From JBDTNL01 sp039933785 (lineage in GTDB: Bacteria; Acidobacteriota; Thermoanaerobaculia; Multivoradales; JAGPDF01), in NCBI GenBank assembly GCA_039933785.1, contig JBDTNL010000012.1, forward strand, positions 6,625 to 70,624: a DNA stretch of 64,000 nt, written 5' to 3'. The position numbers were made by a program, and so were the translations under genes. This document shows positions 43,672-53,457 of this stretch, piece after piece. The first letter of the stretch is position 1; each line of letters starts with the position of its first letter. Below the pieces are notes generated by a model that searched no databases, was not told the DNA's origin, and worked only from the letters and a program-made list of their open reading frames with translations.

Positions 43672-45231
43672 TCAGTGACCTTCGCTCTCGACCGTGATCC
43701 ATTTCGCGCTCAAGAAGATCAGCCCCATTACGGAATACCCCGCCGCCCACGGCCACGCTGGAGAGAGTGCCACCGCGGTGTCTCCGGACGTGAAGATGTA
43801 GGAGTGCATCAGTCCCGCAACCGAGAGCAGGGCGCCGATTGCGCACCACAGGGCGGCGAGCGGGAAGCGGCGTTCGATGACCGCGACAGTCGCGGCGGAG
43901 AGAATCATCGCGGTGAGGATGAACCCTTGCTCGAGCGCAAAGGCGCCGTGGATCCAGGTGTCCGAAGCGGCGAACGCGGGGATCAGTTGCGCGGCAAACG
44001 GCGGCCCGTCGGGAAGACCAACCCCAGCGGCGCGCAGGCCGTTCTTGGCCAGGAGCGCTCCCCAGGCCGCGACGCCAGGTAAGAGGCCCATGACCACGGC
44101 CGGGGCATGCTCCCTCGGGGTAGCCTGAAACGCCTGCGCCGTGATCACCATTCCAATCCACAGCACGATCGCCATGCCGGCATCGATCGGCACCGCCCAC
44201 GCGATGTAGGCGAGAGTGCCTGAGAAGCAGACCAAGGTGAAGAAGGCCGCATTCAGCACCGAGTATCCAGCGCGCGCCCCGAGCGCTTTCCACCCCGGAT
44301 GCCCAATGTAGATCGTGGTCGGGAAGCACGAGCCGAAGAGCGCCGCCGCGAGCGTGCCGATGCCGTTCACGGCCAGCGCCGGGCGAGTCGCGAAGGAATC
44401 TCCGGCGGCCTCGGCGGACTCAATGTTCTGCAGCGAACCGATGACGCTGAACAGACCCATGGGCAGGATCACAGAGAGGTAGGCCAGCCATTGGCCGTGG
44501 CTCACCGACGCCAGGAGATCGCCGAAAACAGGTATCGGAAGCGCCAGATGGGGACCCACCTGTGGCGGAGCACCGACCGGGGCGACGCCCGTGGCCCATG
44601 CGATGGCCGTCCCAAGTGCGACCGCAACCAAGCCTCCAGGCAGGTGTCCACGGAATCGAACCCGACCGAAGTACACCAGCATCACGATGGCGAGCGTCGT
44701 CAAGCCAATCACTGGACGCGCGAAGGTGCGAAAGAAGAACCCGAGCGAGATGAAGGTGAGCGCGATGCCTGCCAGCGTCGAGAGCAGCGCTGCGCGCGGG
44801 GTGTTGCGACGCACCCACTCGGCCACGAAGGCGCCGGCGAGCTCGATCAATCCGGCACCCAGGCAAGCGGCCAGGCCGGCGTGCCAGGCCACGAGCGCGG
44901 GGTCCGCGGCTCCGGCGGCCTCGGCGGCGAGCTTGGCGGGCAGCATGACCAAAAACACATAGGCGAACAGCGAGACCGTATTGATGCCGTAGGGCAGCGC
45001 GCAGATGTCGGTGCGGCCGGTGCGGCGCGCCAGCGTCATGGCCTGCTTGGCATAGTAGAGATTCCCCACCACCAGCGAGACCGCGGCGCCCGGGAGGATG
45101 CGCCCATAGATGAGCTCGCTCGGGAAACCGAGCACCGTGCGGCAAAGACTGTCGATCAGCAGCAGTTGGACGAGATTGTCGAGCGCCAACCCGAAGAACC
45201 CGTCGATGTCGCCGCGCACGATCCAGCGCAT
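43672..45231 (-). CDS. NCS2-type purine/uracil permease
   Basis: 519 residues with about 13 hydrophobic segments. ALPYGINTVSLFAYVFLVMLP (about 95-115) and SLQNIESAEAAGDSF (about 275) match the NCS2/AzgA-like family of inner-membrane nucleobase:proton symporters. Exact substrate cannot be set. Convergent with the CDGSH gene (seven bases apart) and divergent from the histidine kinase. Confidence 0.8.
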   Translation of the reverse strand: MRWIVRGDIDGFFGLALDNLVQLLLIDSLCRTVLGFPSELIYGRILPGAAVSLVVGNLYYAKQAMTLARRTGRTDICALPYGINTVSLFAYVFLVMLPAKLAAEAAGAADPALVAWHAGLAACLGAGLIELAGAFVAEWVRRNTPRAALLSTLAGIALTFISLGFFFRTFARPVIGLTTLAIVMLVYFGRVRFRGHLPGGLVAVALGTAIAWATGVAPVGAPPQVGPHLALPIPVFGDLLASVSHGQWLAYLSVILPMGLFSVIGSLQNIESAEAAGDSFATRPALAVNGIGTLAAALFGSCFPTTIYIGHPGWKALGARAGYSVLNAAFFTLVCFSGTLAYIAWAVPIDAGMAIVLWIGMVITAQAFQATPREHAPAVVMGLLPGVAAWGALLAKNGLRAAGVGLPDGPPFAAQLIPAFAASDTWIHGAFALEQGFILTAMILSAATVAVIERRFPLAALWCAIGALLSVAGLMHSYIFTSGDTAVALSPAWPWAAGYSVMGLIFLSAKWITVESEGH

Positions 45232-45309
45232 GGATGCCCCTCCGCAGAGTGCTCGGACCAGGAAAAGCGGAGTTTAGGCTACCGGAATGGAGCTAGGATT
45301 GCCCCTATC

Positions 45310-47505
45310 GTGAATCTACCGTCCGACTCCGCGCAGCCGCCGGCCGCGTCGGAACGGCTGTTGCGCCAGCAGGCCGTGCTGGCGGAGCTCACTAGTGGCC
45401 TCATTCGCAGCGAGGCGCCGGGCTTGACCGTGGCTGAGGTCCTCGCCGCGGCCGGGCAGGGTCTCGCAGTGCAGAGGGTCAGCCGATGGCATCTCTCCGC
45501 GGATGCCGAGCGGCTGCGCAGCGGCGAAGTCTGGAGCCGAGGTCCGACCATCGAGCTCGATCAGATCGAGCTGACGCTGGCGCTCGCGCCGGTGTATTTC
45601 GCGGCATTGGCGTCCTCGGAAGCGCTGGCGATCGCCGACGTCGCGAGCGATCGCCGGGCAGCAGAATTGCTGGGCGAGTACTTCCAGCCGCTTGGCATCG
45701 GGGCGAGCCTCGACGTGCCCATCCAGATCGGCGGCCGGCTGGAGGGGGTCCTCTGCTACGAGCACATCGGCCAGGGCCGCGACTGGAGTCCGGGCGATCA
45801 GCTGTTCGGGATCGCCATCGCGCACCTGCTGTCCCTGCTCGCGGAACGCGCGGGTAGGGCCGAAGTCGAACAGCGCTCGAGTTCCGAGCTCGAGGCACGG
45901 GTAACCCTGCGCACAGCCGAGCTCGAACAGGCGAACGAGGCGTTGCGGGAAAGTGAGCGCCGCCTGCGCCAGATCATCGATCTGGTGCCGCACTACATCT
46001 TCGCCAAAGACGAGAACGGGCGTTTCCTGATCGTGAACCGCGCGGTCGCCGAGCTCAACGGCACCACGGTCGAGGCCATGCTCTCGGGATCGCTCGAGAC
46101 GCTCGCCCGCTCGCCCGAGGAAGGCCGGCGCTACCTCGAAGAGGATCGCGAGGTGATCCGCAGCCGGCGGCCGAAGTTGATTCCCGAAGAGATCATGACC
46201 GATGCGGAGGGCCGCCCTCACATCGTGCGGACGATCAAGATTCCCTTCACGTTCCCCGGTACCTCGGGGGGCGCCGTACTAGGTGTCGCGACCGACATCA
46301 CCGAGAGGAAACGGGCCGAGGCCGAGCGCGATCACCTCGAGCAGCAACTGCGCCGAGCGCAGAAGATGGAGGCGATCGGCACGCTTGCCGGGGGCATCGC
46401 CCACGACTTCAACAACATCCTGACCTCGATCCTGGGATTTGCCGACCTGCTGAGCAAGCGCCTGGTTCAAGAGCCGGAGCCCTTGCACGACGTCGAGCAA
46501 ATTACCCAAGCGGCGAAGCGCGCGAGCGACCTGGTGCGGCAGATCCTCACCTTCAGCCGGCAGCAACGGCAGAGCCGCTCGGTGATTCCGTTGCAGTCCA
46601 CTCTCGAGGAGGCGCTGCGACTGCTGCGCGCGGCCATCCCGGCGAATATCGAGTTCGCGGTCTACATCGACCCCGACGCTCCGCCGGTGCTCGCCGACGC
46701 CACGCAGATTCACCAGGTGATGATGAACCTCGGCGCCAACGCCGCCGCGGCCATGGAGAGTGGCATGGCAGCGCGGCTCGAGGTCGACTACCGGCCGTTC
46801 GAGGTCGATGCCGCGTTCGCTGGAGCCCACCCTGAGCTTCGTCCTGGCCCACACGTCTGCCTCTCGGTGCGGGACAACGGCCACGGTATGGACCTCGCGA
46901 CCGTTGACCGGGTGTTCGAGCCCTTCTTCACCACCAAGGATCCAACCCGGGGCACTGGTCTCGGGCTCGCCGTGGTGCACGGCATCGTGCGCGACCATGG
47001 CGGCGTCATCGTGGTCGAGAGCCGACCCGAATCCGGCACTCGGTTCCGCCTTTTCTTTCCCACCCACGCGGAATCGGCCGCTTCGGTGCCGCTCGAGCGC
47101 GCCGGCTTGCGGCGGGGGCGCGGCGAACGTGTGCTGTGCATCGACGACGAACCGGCAAACGCGCAGTTGCTCGACCGGATTTTGGTGACCCTGGGCTACG
47201 CGGTCGAGAGCTACACCTCAGCCACCGGGGCGCTAGCGGTATTCCGCTTGCGGCCGGACGCATTCGACCTGGTGATCACCGATTTGACGATGCCCGTCAT
47301 GAGCGGTGTCGAGTTGGCGATCGAAGCCATGGCGACCCGGCCCGACATCCCGGTGCTACTGATCACCGGTTTCTCGGATTCGATCAGCGAAGAAGACGCC
47401 CGTGAGGCCGGCCTGCGCGGCCTTCTGTTCAAGCCGTTCTCGCTCGAGTCTCTCGGCGAGTCGGTGGCGCGGTGCCTCGATCGGGTTCGGCTAGAGCACC
47501 GATAG
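45310..47505 (+). CDS. hybrid sensor histidine kinase: GAF-PAS-HisKA-HATPase-REC
   Basis: 731 residues, soluble. A GAF domain (about 15-180) leads by a coiled coil to a PAS domain (about 217-335). HisKA reads LAGGIAHDFNNILTSI with the phospho-His near 364. HATPase has the N box LGANAAAA near 478 and G box RGTGLGLAVVHG near 557. A C-terminal receiver domain (about 608-728) has CIDDEPAN, VITDLTMPVMS with the phospho-Asp, and a conserved LFKPFS lysine. No separate regulator lies nearby, so the phosphate may stay on the receiver or pass to a distant partner. GTG at 45310 is taken as start; TAGGAT lies ten bases upstream. The open frame before this is antisense to the permease. Confidence 0.9.
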   Translation: MNLPSDSAQPPAASERLLRQQAVLAELTSGLIRSEAPGLTVAEVLAAAGQGLAVQRVSRWHLSADAERLRSGEVWSRGPTIELDQIELTLALAPVYFAALASSEALAIADVASDRRAAELLGEYFQPLGIGASLDVPIQIGGRLEGVLCYEHIGQGRDWSPGDQLFGIAIAHLLSLLAERAGRAEVEQRSSSELEARVTLRTAELEQANEALRESERRLRQIIDLVPHYIFAKDENGRFLIVNRAVAELNGTTVEAMLSGSLETLARSPEEGRRYLEEDREVIRSRRPKLIPEEIMTDAEGRPHIVRTIKIPFTFPGTSGGAVLGVATDITERKRAEAERDHLEQQLRRAQKMEAIGTLAGGIAHDFNNILTSILGFADLLSKRLVQEPEPLHDVEQITQAAKRASDLVRQILTFSRQQRQSRSVIPLQSTLEEALRLLRAAIPANIEFAVYIDPDAPPVLADATQIHQVMMNLGANAAAAMESGMAARLEVDYRPFEVDAAFAGAHPELRPGPHVCLSVRDNGHGMDLATVDRVFEPFFTTKDPTRGTGLGLAVVHGIVRDHGGVIVVESRPESGTRFRLFFPTHAESAASVPLERAGLRRGRGERVLCIDDEPANAQLLDRILVTLGYAVESYTSATGALAVFRLRPDAFDLVITDLTMPVMSGVELAIEAMATRPDIPVLLITGFSDSISEEDAREAGLRGLLFKPFSLESLGESVARCLDRVRLEHR

Positions 47506-47515
47506 ACTCCGCTCG

Positions 47516-48610
47516 ATGGACCGTCTCGAAGGGCTTCGCAAGCGCATCCGTCGTCTGGACGCCGCGCTCCTCGCACTGGTGTCCGAGCGCATGGAGCTCG
47601 CGGTCGAGATCGGCGCCGCCAAACGCGATGCTGGCATTCCGTTGCGCGACTACGCGGTCGAGAAGCACGTGCTGGCGCGCGCGGCGGACACGGCGGTCGA
47701 TCTCGGGCTGACGCCCGAGCTGTCGCGCTCTCTGACCGAGCTGCTGATCGAGGAGGCTTGCCGGTTGCAAGAGGAGCAGCACTTCTCCGGCTATTCGGGG
47801 GATGCCGAGACCATCCTCGTGATCGGCGGTGCGGGCCAGATGGGGCGATGGTTTGCGCGCTTTTTCGCGAATCAAGGCCACCGAGTGCGAGTGTTCGACC
47901 CGGTGGTCGAAGGAGCCGAGTTCACGGTCGCGAAGTCGCTCGCGGCGGGCCTCGACGGCGCCTCGCTCGCGGTGGTCGCGACCCCGCTCGGCCGAGTCGC
48001 CGAGGACATCGGGGCGGTAGTGGATGCCGGATTCAGCGGCACGTTGTGGGACATCGCGAGCCTCAAGAGCCATCTCAAGCCGGCGCTCGAACGGGCTCGG
48101 GAACGCGGTGTCGCGGTGACCAGCGTGCATCCGATGTTCGGGCCCGGCGCCCGTACGCTGTCGGGGCGCGTGGTCTGCGTCTGCGACTGCGGCGACGCGG
48201 CGGCGACCGCACGTGTCGAGGGCCTCTTCCGCGACACCGCGGCGACGTTGGTGCGCTTGTCGCTCGACGACCACGATCGCGCCGCGGCGTACGTGCTCGG
48301 ATTGTCGCACCTGGTCAACCTGGTCTTTGCCGACACGCTCGCGAAGAGCGGCTTGACGCGCACCGATCTCGAGGCCGTCGGGAGCACGACCTTCCAGTCA
48401 CAAATGCGCACGACGACCAGCGTCGTGGTCAATAGCCCCGACCTCTACTACGACATTCAGCATCTGAATCCGTACACCGGTGAGGTGCATCGGCGCCTCA
48501 GCCAGGTGCTCGAGGATTGGGTGGCGACGATTCACGCCGGAGACCGCGACGCGTTCGCTCGCGCCATGGTCGCCGGCCGCGCCTGGACAGAGAGTCCGCC
48601 CGAAGGATGA
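47516..48610 (+). CDS. tyrA: chorismate mutase / prephenate dehydrogenase bifunctional protein
   Basis: 364 residues. An AroQ-type chorismate mutase domain (about 1-85: LRKRIRRLDAALLALVSERM) is fused to prephenate dehydrogenase (about 95-360). The latter has the NAD motif VIGGAGQMGRWFARFF and VHPMFGPGARTLSGR. It makes 4-hydroxyphenylpyruvate for tyrosine. The fused layout and GGxGQMG start are like enterobacterial T-protein. TAGACT lies seven bases before the ATG. Its stop overlaps the next start (ATGA). Confidence 0.93.
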   Translation: MDRLEGLRKRIRRLDAALLALVSERMELAVEIGAAKRDAGIPLRDYAVEKHVLARAADTAVDLGLTPELSRSLTELLIEEACRLQEEQHFSGYSGDAETILVIGGAGQMGRWFARFFANQGHRVRVFDPVVEGAEFTVAKSLAAGLDGASLAVVATPLGRVAEDIGAVVDAGFSGTLWDIASLKSHLKPALERARERGVAVTSVHPMFGPGARTLSGRVVCVCDCGDAAATARVEGLFRDTAATLVRLSLDDHDRAAAYVLGLSHLVNLVFADTLAKSGLTRTDLEAVGSTTFQSQMRTTTSVVVNSPDLYYDIQHLNPYTGEVHRRLSQVLEDWVATIHAGDRDAFARAMVAGRAWTESPPEG

Positions 48611-50967
48611 TCTCGGCCATCGATCCCATGGTTGCTCTCGGCCTGTGCGCCGGCCTCATCGTCCTCCAGGTGCCCTTGAGAGGCCTCGCTCGATGTCTGG
48701 GCGGGCGGCTGCCCCTGGTGCTTTCGGCGCTTTCGGTGTTGTTGCCTCTGATCCTCCTCGCGCCGTGTTTCGATCGCGACCGCACCCTGGTGCCGACCGG
48801 CTATCTGCGCCAGGTCCTGCCCGGGGCGACGCTCGATGGGAAGTCGGACCTGCATGGCGATCAACTGAACGATGTGGTGCTGCAGATCCTGCCGTGGGAG
48901 CTCGAGGTGCGGAAGGCCTTTGCTCGCGGGCGGTTGGCGTTCTGGTCCGACACCCTGGATGGCGGCAGCAGCCCGTGGGTCAATCCACAAGCCGGTGTGC
49001 TCGCGCCGATTTCGCTCGCGGCGCGCCTTTTTCCATTCCGCTACTTCCTGATCGCCGCCCTGGCGTTCAAGCTCGCGATCGCGATCGCCGGCGCGGGGTT
49101 CCTCGCCCGACGGCTGGGAATGGGCACCGCGGCGGCGTCCATCGTCGCGGTGGGTTTCGGGCTCGGGGGCGGGATGCTCGGTTGGGCCCTCTTCCCGCTC
49201 AGCAGCACCCTCGCCTTCGTGCCCTGGCTCGTCGCGGGAACCCTGCGGCTAGTCCGCCGCCCCTCGTTCGCGGCGCTCTTGTCCACCGCGGTGGTCGCGG
49301 CGGCGGTGCTCTTGTCCGGGCATCCTGAGGTCGCTGCCGCGGGCGGGCTCTTCGCGGGGTTTCTCGGCGCCTTGGTCCTTCGCCGCGGTGCCGGGCTCTC
49401 GCGCCGCCTGGGGGCGCCGGCGTTGGCGGCGCTGCTCGGCTTTTGCCTCGCTGCGCCCCAGCTGCTGCCGTTTCTTGCCGCCCTCCCGGGAAGCCTGCGG
49501 GTTCGCGACCGCGCTCTCGCTTCGTCGTCGGGCGCGGCTCCTGAGTCGAGGGGTCCGGCAGAGACCAACGCCACGCTCTTCGTACAGGCGGTCGATGGCG
49601 AGGGGTTCGGGCGCCCGTACTCGCGCCCGGAGACTCTCTGGCCCATCACTTCGTCGAGCTACGCGGGCGCCGCCGCATGGCTCGGTGTGGCGCTCGCACT
49701 GTTGGCGGCGCTCGATTGGCGACGCCGAAGGCTCCTCGTGCTCTGGCTGCTCGCGTTCTGGGGAGCGATCCTGGGAATCTCCTCGATTCCCCTCGTGCTG
49801 CCACCGATCTTGCGGTGGATCTCGGTGCCTGAATACTCGCGGTTCGTGCCCGTGGCGGCACTCGCATTTTGCCTGGCGGGAGGATTCGGCTTCGATGCCC
49901 TGCTCAAGGGTCGAGTTCGTGCCCGGCGCGGGCTGCTCGCTCTCGCCGCCGCGATCGCGCTGGCGTTTTCCGTGCGACGGTCAGAGCACGCGCAACTCTG
50001 CTGGGCGCTTCTGGCGGCGGCTACTCTGCTGGCTCTGCCTCGGGGCTTGCGCTGGCGGCAGGCGGCGGGAGCGATGTTGCTGGTCGCCGCCGTGGTGGAC
50101 GGAGTCCGTTGGGGCCGCAACTTTCTGCCGCCCGGCGACCCCAAGTATCTCTATCCGCCGACGCCGGTGACGATCGCGCTCCAGCACGAGACCCAGCTCG
50201 GTGGACCGTGGAGGGTGGTCGGCAACAACTCGCTGGCGCCCGCCGCGCTGCTTTCGGTCTATGGGTTGGCCGACGTGAGACCGCACAATCCGTTGGTGCC
50301 GGCGGAGGTTCTCGCGCCGCTCGATGCGGCATTCGACTTCTCACCCAGCGAGTCGGAGTACTTCGGCATCTTCCACCATCCCGACCACCCGCTGCTTTCG
50401 TTTCTCAACGTCCGCGCGCTGGTGTCGAATCCCTACATCGTCGAGCCGACGACAATGGTGCGCTGTGGCGGAGAGGTCTCGCCGCCCTACGAGGTGTGGT
50501 GCAATCTGCGCGCACTGCCGCGATGGTTCGTGCCCTCGGGATTCGATGCGGTGCCGAAGGCCGGGCTCGCGGCTTGGATTCGCGGCATGAGCGATCCGCG
50601 CCGCGTGGCCTTGCCGCCAGGTGAGGGCGACGACCTGGCCTTGCCTTCGCCAGACGCGGCGCTTCCCGATACGCATCTGGTCGCGCTCACGCCAGGGCAG
50701 GTGACGCTTGATGTCGACGGCGAGGGCGAGCGCCTGCTCGCGAGCTCGGTACCCGGCCCCCGCGGCTGGCATGCGCGAGCGCCAGATGGACCGCCTCTGC
50801 GGCTGCTCTCGATCAACGGCGCCTACTTGGGAATCCGGGTGCCGCCGGGGGTACATCGCGTGGAGTTGCGCTACATTCCGCCCGGATTGTTCGCCGGCTC
50901 GTTGCTCTGCTTTGCAGCGGTGGCGGCGTTGATCGGGCTCGGGTGGAACCGACGCCGCTGGGCCTAG
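48607..50967 (+). CDS. YfhO-like polytopic membrane protein
   Basis: 786 residues with about 13 membrane helices (first at about 10-60, last near 765-782). A large loop (about 35-110) includes LHGDQLNDVVLQILPWELEV, typical of the YfhO/GT-C-like family. The C-terminal beta-domain (LLASSVPGPRGWHARAPDG through YIPPGLFAG) is the YfhO hallmark. Family members add glucose to lipoteichoic acid in Firmicutes; in Gram-negatives the substrate is unknown. The start overlaps the tyrA stop, but the two functions have no obvious link. Confidence 0.8.
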   Translation: MISAIDPMVALGLCAGLIVLQVPLRGLARCLGGRLPLVLSALSVLLPLILLAPCFDRDRTLVPTGYLRQVLPGATLDGKSDLHGDQLNDVVLQILPWELEVRKAFARGRLAFWSDTLDGGSSPWVNPQAGVLAPISLAARLFPFRYFLIAALAFKLAIAIAGAGFLARRLGMGTAAASIVAVGFGLGGGMLGWALFPLSSTLAFVPWLVAGTLRLVRRPSFAALLSTAVVAAAVLLSGHPEVAAAGGLFAGFLGALVLRRGAGLSRRLGAPALAALLGFCLAAPQLLPFLAALPGSLRVRDRALASSSGAAPESRGPAETNATLFVQAVDGEGFGRPYSRPETLWPITSSSYAGAAAWLGVALALLAALDWRRRRLLVLWLLAFWGAILGISSIPLVLPPILRWISVPEYSRFVPVAALAFCLAGGFGFDALLKGRVRARRGLLALAAAIALAFSVRRSEHAQLCWALLAAATLLALPRGLRWRQAAGAMLLVAAVVDGVRWGRNFLPPGDPKYLYPPTPVTIALQHETQLGGPWRVVGNNSLAPAALLSVYGLADVRPHNPLVPAEVLAPLDAAFDFSPSESEYFGIFHHPDHPLLSFLNVRALVSNPYIVEPTTMVRCGGEVSPPYEVWCNLRALPRWFVPSGFDAVPKAGLAAWIRGMSDPRRVALPPGEGDDLALPSPDAALPDTHLVALTPGQVTLDVDGEGERLLASSVPGPRGWHARAPDGPPLRLLSINGAYLGIRVPPGVHRVELRYIPPGLFAGSLLCFAAVAALIGLGWNRRRWA

Positions 50968-50995
50968 AACCCGGCAAACCAGCCCTCCGGGCCGA

Positions 50996-51001
50996 TATAA
51001 T
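50996..51001 (+). promoter_or_regulatory. TATAAT -10 element before the E1 gene
   Basis: A perfect TATAAT lies 20 bases upstream of the ATG, followed by AAGGAG. There is no clear -35 at 17 bases (GGCAAA region). It would give a very short leader. Confidence 0.45.
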
Positions 51002-51021
51002 TCCAGGGAAGGAGTCGGCCC

Positions 51022-53457
51022 ATGTCCGAAACCAGCACAGTCGCCGCCGCCCAGCCCGCCGCGATCTCGCGCGAGCGCGTGATGGCGGACTATCGCCTGG
51101 CGGTGCGCAGCCGTCAGGTCAGTTTGCTCGGCCGGCGCGAGGTCCTCACCGGCAAGGCCAAGTTCGGAATTTTCGGCGATGGCAAGGAAATCGCGCAGCT
51201 CGCGATGGCCGCCGCCTGGCGCCCGGGCGACTTCCGTTCCGGCTACTACCGCGACCAGACCCTGGCCTTCGCGCTCGGTATCGCGACCATCGACGAGTTC
51301 TTCGCGCAGCTCTATGCCGACCCGGACGTCAGCCGCGAACCGCATTCGGCCGGTCGCTCGATGAGCGCTCATTTCGGCACTCGTTGGCTCAACGCCGACG
51401 GCTCGTGGACCAACCAGACGCTGACCGCGAACACCTCGTCGGACGTCTCGCCCACTGGCTCGCAGATGCCTCGACTCGTGGGCCTCGCTCAGGCTTCGAA
51501 GCTCTATCGCCAGATCCCGGGTCTCGCCGAGGCGTGCCCTGGCTTCTCCCGGCCCGCGCATCCCGGTGACGAGATTGCCTGGGGGACGATCGGCAACGCC
51601 TCGTGCGCCGAGGGCATGTTCTGGGAATCGTTGAACGCCGCCGGCGTGCTGCAGGTGCCGATGCTGGTGTCGGTCTGGGACGACGGCTATGGCATCTCGG
51701 TGCCCAACGAACATCAGCTGACAGCCGGGCTCTCGCGCCTGGTCTCCGGTTTGGGCCGGGTGGAGGGCGAGCGCGGTTTCGATCTTTACCAGGTGCGCGG
51801 CTGGGACTATGTCGCGCTCCTCGAAACGTACCAATCGGCGGCCGAGCGTGTCCGTCGAGAGCACGTGCCGGCACTGGTGCACGTGGTCGAGATGACGCAA
51901 CCGCAGGGCCATTCGACCTCGGGCAGTCACGAGCGCTACAAGTCTCGCGAGCGCTTGCAATGGGAAGAGGACTTCGACCCGATCCGCAAGCTCCGCCAGT
52001 GGATGACGACCGAGAAGATCGCGACCGCTGTGGAGCTTGACGCGATCGACGAGGAAGAGACCAAAGCCGTGCGGGCCGCACAGCGGCGGGCTTGGGACGT
52101 CTTTCGCGCACCGGTTGACGCTCAGCGCGCCGAGGCGCTCTCGCTGATCGACGCGATCGCCGCGAGTTCTCCGGCGAAAGACACGGTGCAGAAGGTGCGC
52201 GACGGACTCGCCAGGCAACAAGCCGTGCCTCGCCGCGAGGTGATGGTGGCGGCGCGCGAGGTGCTCCTCGCCACCCGTGGGGAAGAAACGCCGGCTCGAC
52301 GGGCGCTGATCAAGTGGCAGCGGAGTCTCGATTCAAAGACCGGCAAGCTCTACGCCTCACACTTGACCAGCGACTCTCCGCGCTCGCCGCTCGCCGTGCC
52401 GGTGGTGCCCGCGGAGTACGCGAGCGACCCTGCAGCGGTGGTGACCCTCAACGGCTTCGAGATCCTCAACGCCTGCTTCGATGCCGCCCTCGCTCGCTAT
52501 CCCAATCTTCTCGCCCTGGGCGAGGACGTCGGTCAGCTCGGCGACGTCAACCAGGGCTTCGCCGGCCTGCAGGCGAAATACGGCGAGCTCCGCGTCGCCG
52601 ACACCGGCATCCGCGAGATCACCATCCTCGGCCAGGCGATCGGTCTCGCCATGCGCGGCCTGCGCCCAATCGCCGAGGTGCAGTATCTCGACTACATCCT
52701 CTATTGCTTGCAGATCCTGTCCGATGATCTTGCGACCTTGCGCTGGCGGACCGCCGGCGGCCAGGCCGCACCCGTCATCGTGCGCACGCGCGGCCACCGG
52801 CTCGAGGGCATCTGGCACTCGGGCTCGCCCATGGCCGGCGTACTCAATTTGGTGCGTGGCATTCACCTCTGCGTGCCGCGCAACATGGTGCAAGCCGCGG
52901 GTTTCTATAACACCTTGCTCCAAGGCGACGACCCGGCCATCGTGGTCGAAGTGCTGAACGGTTACCGCAACAAGGAACGCCTGCCGAAGAACCTCTCTCG
53001 CTTCACCGTTCCGCTCGGTGTTCCTGAAGTGCTGCGCTCTGGCGCGGACGTCACGGTGGTCACCTACGGCGCCTGCTGCAAGCTGGCGCTCGAAACGGCC
53101 GAGCAGCTCGCCGGCGTGGGCATCGACACCGAAGTGATCGATGTGCAGACTCTGCTGCCGTTCGATCGTCACGGCGCGATCCTAGAATCGCTCAAGAAGA
53201 CCAGCCGCATCCTCTTCCTCGACGAGGACGTGCCCGGCGGCGCTTCCGCCTACATGCTGCAGCAGGTGATCGACGGCCAAGGCGGTTTCGCCTGGTGCGA
53301 CACCCCACCGCGGACGCTGGCCGCCAAGGCGCATCGGCCGGCGTACGGTTCGGACGGCGACTACTGGTCGAAGCCCAACCGGGAGACAATCTTCGAGGCC
53401 GTGTACGAATTGATGAACGAAGCGCAGCCGGCGAAGTTCCCGATCTTCTGGCGCTAG
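51022..53457 (+). CDS. 2-oxoacid dehydrogenase E1, fused alpha and beta subunits
   Basis: 811 residues. The N-terminal half (about 20-400) is an E1-alpha thiamine-diphosphate domain: GDFRSGYYRDQTLAFALG, GRSMSAHFGTRW and GTIGNASCAEGMFWESLN near 190. The C-terminal half (about 470-811) is E1-beta, with LALGEDVGQLGDVNQGFAG and DEDVPGGASAYM. The fused layout is seen in Bacteroidota and Acidobacteriota branched-chain/pyruvate-type E1 enzymes. It decarboxylates a 2-oxoacid and passes the acyl group to E2; no E2 or E3 gene is nearby. AAGGAG and a perfect TATAAT precede the ATG. It shares a CTAG stop with the convergent ABC gene. Confidence 0.9.
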   Translation: MSETSTVAAAQPAAISRERVMADYRLAVRSRQVSLLGRREVLTGKAKFGIFGDGKEIAQLAMAAAWRPGDFRSGYYRDQTLAFALGIATIDEFFAQLYADPDVSREPHSAGRSMSAHFGTRWLNADGSWTNQTLTANTSSDVSPTGSQMPRLVGLAQASKLYRQIPGLAEACPGFSRPAHPGDEIAWGTIGNASCAEGMFWESLNAAGVLQVPMLVSVWDDGYGISVPNEHQLTAGLSRLVSGLGRVEGERGFDLYQVRGWDYVALLETYQSAAERVRREHVPALVHVVEMTQPQGHSTSGSHERYKSRERLQWEEDFDPIRKLRQWMTTEKIATAVELDAIDEEETKAVRAAQRRAWDVFRAPVDAQRAEALSLIDAIAASSPAKDTVQKVRDGLARQQAVPRREVMVAAREVLLATRGEETPARRALIKWQRSLDSKTGKLYASHLTSDSPRSPLAVPVVPAEYASDPAAVVTLNGFEILNACFDAALARYPNLLALGEDVGQLGDVNQGFAGLQAKYGELRVADTGIREITILGQAIGLAMRGLRPIAEVQYLDYILYCLQILSDDLATLRWRTAGGQAAPVIVRTRGHRLEGIWHSGSPMAGVLNLVRGIHLCVPRNMVQAAGFYNTLLQGDDPAIVVEVLNGYRNKERLPKNLSRFTVPLGVPEVLRSGADVTVVTYGACCKLALETAEQLAGVGIDTEVIDVQTLLPFDRHGAILESLKKTSRILFLDEDVPGGASAYMLQQVIDGQGGFAWCDTPPRTLAAKAHRPAYGSDGDYWSKPNRETIFEAVYELMNEAQPAKFPIFWR

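Noticed and set aside
44299..45309. Upstream extension of the histidine-kinase frame to 1068 codons
   Set aside because: Antisense to the NCS2 permease, low complexity and without domains; the real protein starts at 45310.
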